DNA of 64,000 nt, taken from NCBI GenBank assembly GCA_054601695.1, contig BAAHQB010000032.1, forward strand, positions 868,001 through 932,000, in the 5' to 3' direction. How positions within the stretch are numbered: position 1 is the first letter of the stretch; the number at the start of each line of letters is the position of its first letter. The notes under the pieces are model-generated. The model did no database searches, was not told the origin of the DNA, and saw nothing but the letters and a program-made list of their open reading frames with translations. The stretch comes from Amorphochlora amoebiformis. Taxonomy: Eukaryota; Cercozoa; Chlorarachniophyceae. The translations under genes were made by a program, and so were the position numbers. Positions 62,935-64,000 of this stretch are shown here, piece after piece.

Positions 62935-63109
62935 TATTATATATAATATACTTTGTTTACATTTGTTTAGTATATATATATATATACACACATATATATA
63001 TATATATATTTATATATGTATATATATATATATATATAATATACTATATATAATATATATACATATATATATATATATATATTATACATACATATATATA
63101 TACACACAC

Positions 63110-63156
<47 letters not shown>

Positions 63157-63654
63157 TATATGTATGTATAAATTTACATATGTAGTACATATAATATATA
63201 ATGTATATATGTGTATATACATGTATGATTTATAAATTGTACTGCCACAATGTGCAGAGGTAAAGAGCTTATTGAGCGTTAAGGGAGAGAACATCGAGCC
63301 AGAGAGCAAGGGAAGGACAGAGGGAAGAGGGAAAGAGGTTCATCGAAAGTGCTTTTACCGAAACACCAAAAAAAAAGAGCTAAAAATGTGCCGAAGAGAC
63401 AGGAAAATTGATAATTCTTCGAATTGGCAATGTCATGTGCCAAGGTGAAAAGGATACATTCAAAGCAACCACAGGTAGTCACGCCCGAAAGTAAAGATCA
63501 AAAGGATGAAGAATCGGCATTCGGAACCGAAAAAGAACGAAAATTGAGCAGGAACTCGAAATTTTGACCAGATGTATTTCCCAACACCCTTCCTTACTTC
63601 GTAGATTTTGAGAATAAATGGCGCAACAGTCTCAAATCCGTCGCTGATGCTCAT
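55800..63654 (-). CDS. Heat shock factor-like transcription regulator with a diverged DNA-binding domain
   Basis: Exons in coding order: 63654-63588, 62795-62736, 62042-61969, 61455-61387, 60907-60862, 60649-60585, 59569-59522, 58672-58475, 57962-57881, 57070-57007, 56363-56315, 55964-55800; phases close to one TAG, 328 aa. The HSF winged helix is at about residues 10-90: [66 protein letters not shown]. It is followed by a Lys-rich coiled coil (91-143) matching the trimerisation region, a Ser/Pro/Asn-rich middle, a basic patch SRNRVKKKL (nuclear localisation candidate) and an acidic tail with DYDFPWKEE and tandem PSLNE repeats, resembling an activation motif. The usual FVRQLNxYGF is [12 protein letters not shown] here, so DNA contact may be altered. 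Neither ATG choice nor a further 5' exon can be excluded. Confidence 0.85.
55808..55910 (-). repeat. 21-bp coding minisatellite in the HSF C-terminus
   Basis: Three in-frame units, (T/I)-(P/T)-P-S-L-N-E, and a fourth degenerate one (IQPSSD). On the plus strand they appear as TTTCGTTTAACGACGGTG repeats. The unit is a multiple of three, so copy-number change keeps the frame. Confidence 0.85.
57474..57774. mobile_element. Possible solo LTR or structured insert in HSF intron 9
   Basis: A 301-bp non-repetitive block in an otherwise (TA)n intron, starting TGTTA and ending TAACA as solo LTRs do, and flanked by ATAT on both sides (weak evidence in a TA background). Inside are consecutive inverted repeats: GACGATC/GATCGTC (57496-57522), CCGGTATAACCGG (57527-57539) and CCCCGTAGTAACGGGG (57545-57560). 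No coding sequence. Confidence 0.4.
58678..58800 (-). repeat. Telomere-type array at the end of HSF intron 7
   Basis: TTAGGG on the plus strand, so CCCTAA in the sense of the gene, ending CCCTAACTCTTCCAG as the acceptor of exon 8. This matches the orientation seen before acceptors on the plus-strand genes. Confidence 0.85.
60198..60505 (-). repeat. Three copies of the HSF exon 6 end
   Basis: Blocks with CATTCGGAAGTAATA (minus-strand sense, donor GTAATA) lie at about 60468-60500, 60306-60345 and 60198-60235, downstream of the exon in gene sense. A GA repeat at 60287-60306 abuts one of them. Confidence 0.8.
61045..61285 (-). repeat. Two copies of the HSF exon 4 end
   Basis: Blocks matching the exon 4 end (GTTCTAACATCCACATTT and a variant) are at about 61235-61280 and 61050-61085, downstream in gene sense, each followed by (TA)n. 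Confidence 0.75.
62560..62600 (-). repeat. Copy of the HSF exon 2 end
   Basis: On the minus strand it reads GAAGGGGACGCATTTATTGTCATAAG, a diverged version of the GDAFIVK-coding exon end with its donor region. Confidence 0.72.
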
Positions 63655-64000
63655 TTTCCGTCTTCGCTTCCACTGGTTTTTGAGAAGGAAGCCAGTCCCA
63701 CCTCGGCACCCACGCGGACAGATGAGATATCTTACATTTTGATATCAGCATAAACTTTAATAAATATTTGAATAAGTTCTTAAATCTCCTAAAAAAATAC
63801 ATCTTAATCCCGGGATTTAAAATCCACAGAGATCTCTGGATATCGTATCGGCTCCGAAGAATGGCCGGCAACACATGGTCCTCCGCCCCCCCACGGCAAT
63901 CCTGACACCCCTCCTTCTCCTCATCGTTATTCCGACTGAAAAACTAAAACCAACAAGAATGCGTGGAATAGAAAGACTAAAAAATCGGCTCCAAAAACGA
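63655..64000. other. 5' flank of the HSF-like gene
   Basis: Non-repetitive sequence upstream of the HSF start. A minus-strand ORF (63632-63874) overlaps the start in another frame and has no recognisable motif. It probably holds the promoter; I see no clear element. Confidence 0.4.

Overview
The window comes from a nuclear genome of a single-celled eukaryote. It contains spliceosomal GT-AG genes, TTAGGG/CCCTAA telomere-type repeats and no bacterial gene signatures. About nine tenths of it is intron or simple repeat, mainly (TA)n. The real coding sequence is a string of short exons (8-200 bp) between repeat blocks, so ordinary ORF calling misses it. I read exons by hand, requiring each donor phase to match the next acceptor phase. 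With that rule, seven genes close into complete frames ending in one stop, using the standard genetic code. The gene set (fatty-acid-hydroxylase family protein, INTS13-like Integrator subunit, diverged heat shock factor, chagasin-type inhibitor, SDR with a possible targeting peptide) fits a protist or alga. A stramenopile-like alga is a guess, not a result.

Layout: 210-518 (+) end of an unidentified gene; 869-2337 (+) fatty acid hydroxylase superfamily enzyme, 3 exons; 3127-26107 (+) INTS13/Asunder-like protein, 35 proposed exons, 761 aa in 23 kb; 26802-28769 (-) transaldolase/TalC-like protein, 8 exons, lacking the Schiff-base lysine; 29783-42835 (+) WD40-like protein, 15 exons; 43423-44309 (-) secreted chagasin/I42 cysteine-peptidase inhibitor, 3 exons; 44493-55232 (+) short-chain dehydrogenase, 18 exons; 55800-63654 (-) heat-shock-factor-like regulator, 12 exons. 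Genes alternate as convergent pairs (26107/26802, 42835/43423, 55232/55800) and divergent pairs (28769/29783, 44309/44493). There is no operon-like or pathway logic linking them.

The most unusual feature is how introns are built. Most consist of (TA)n in which the repeat itself supplies the splice sites (exon|GTATAT...TATATAG|exon). Others are telomere-type arrays that abut the junction (exon|GTTAGGG..., ...CCCTAG|exon). Many introns also carry several degraded copies of the end of the neighbouring exon with its splice site, separated by (TA)n, and two of these copies are inverted. This suggests introns growing by tandem duplication of exon edges plus microsatellite and telomere-repeat expansion.
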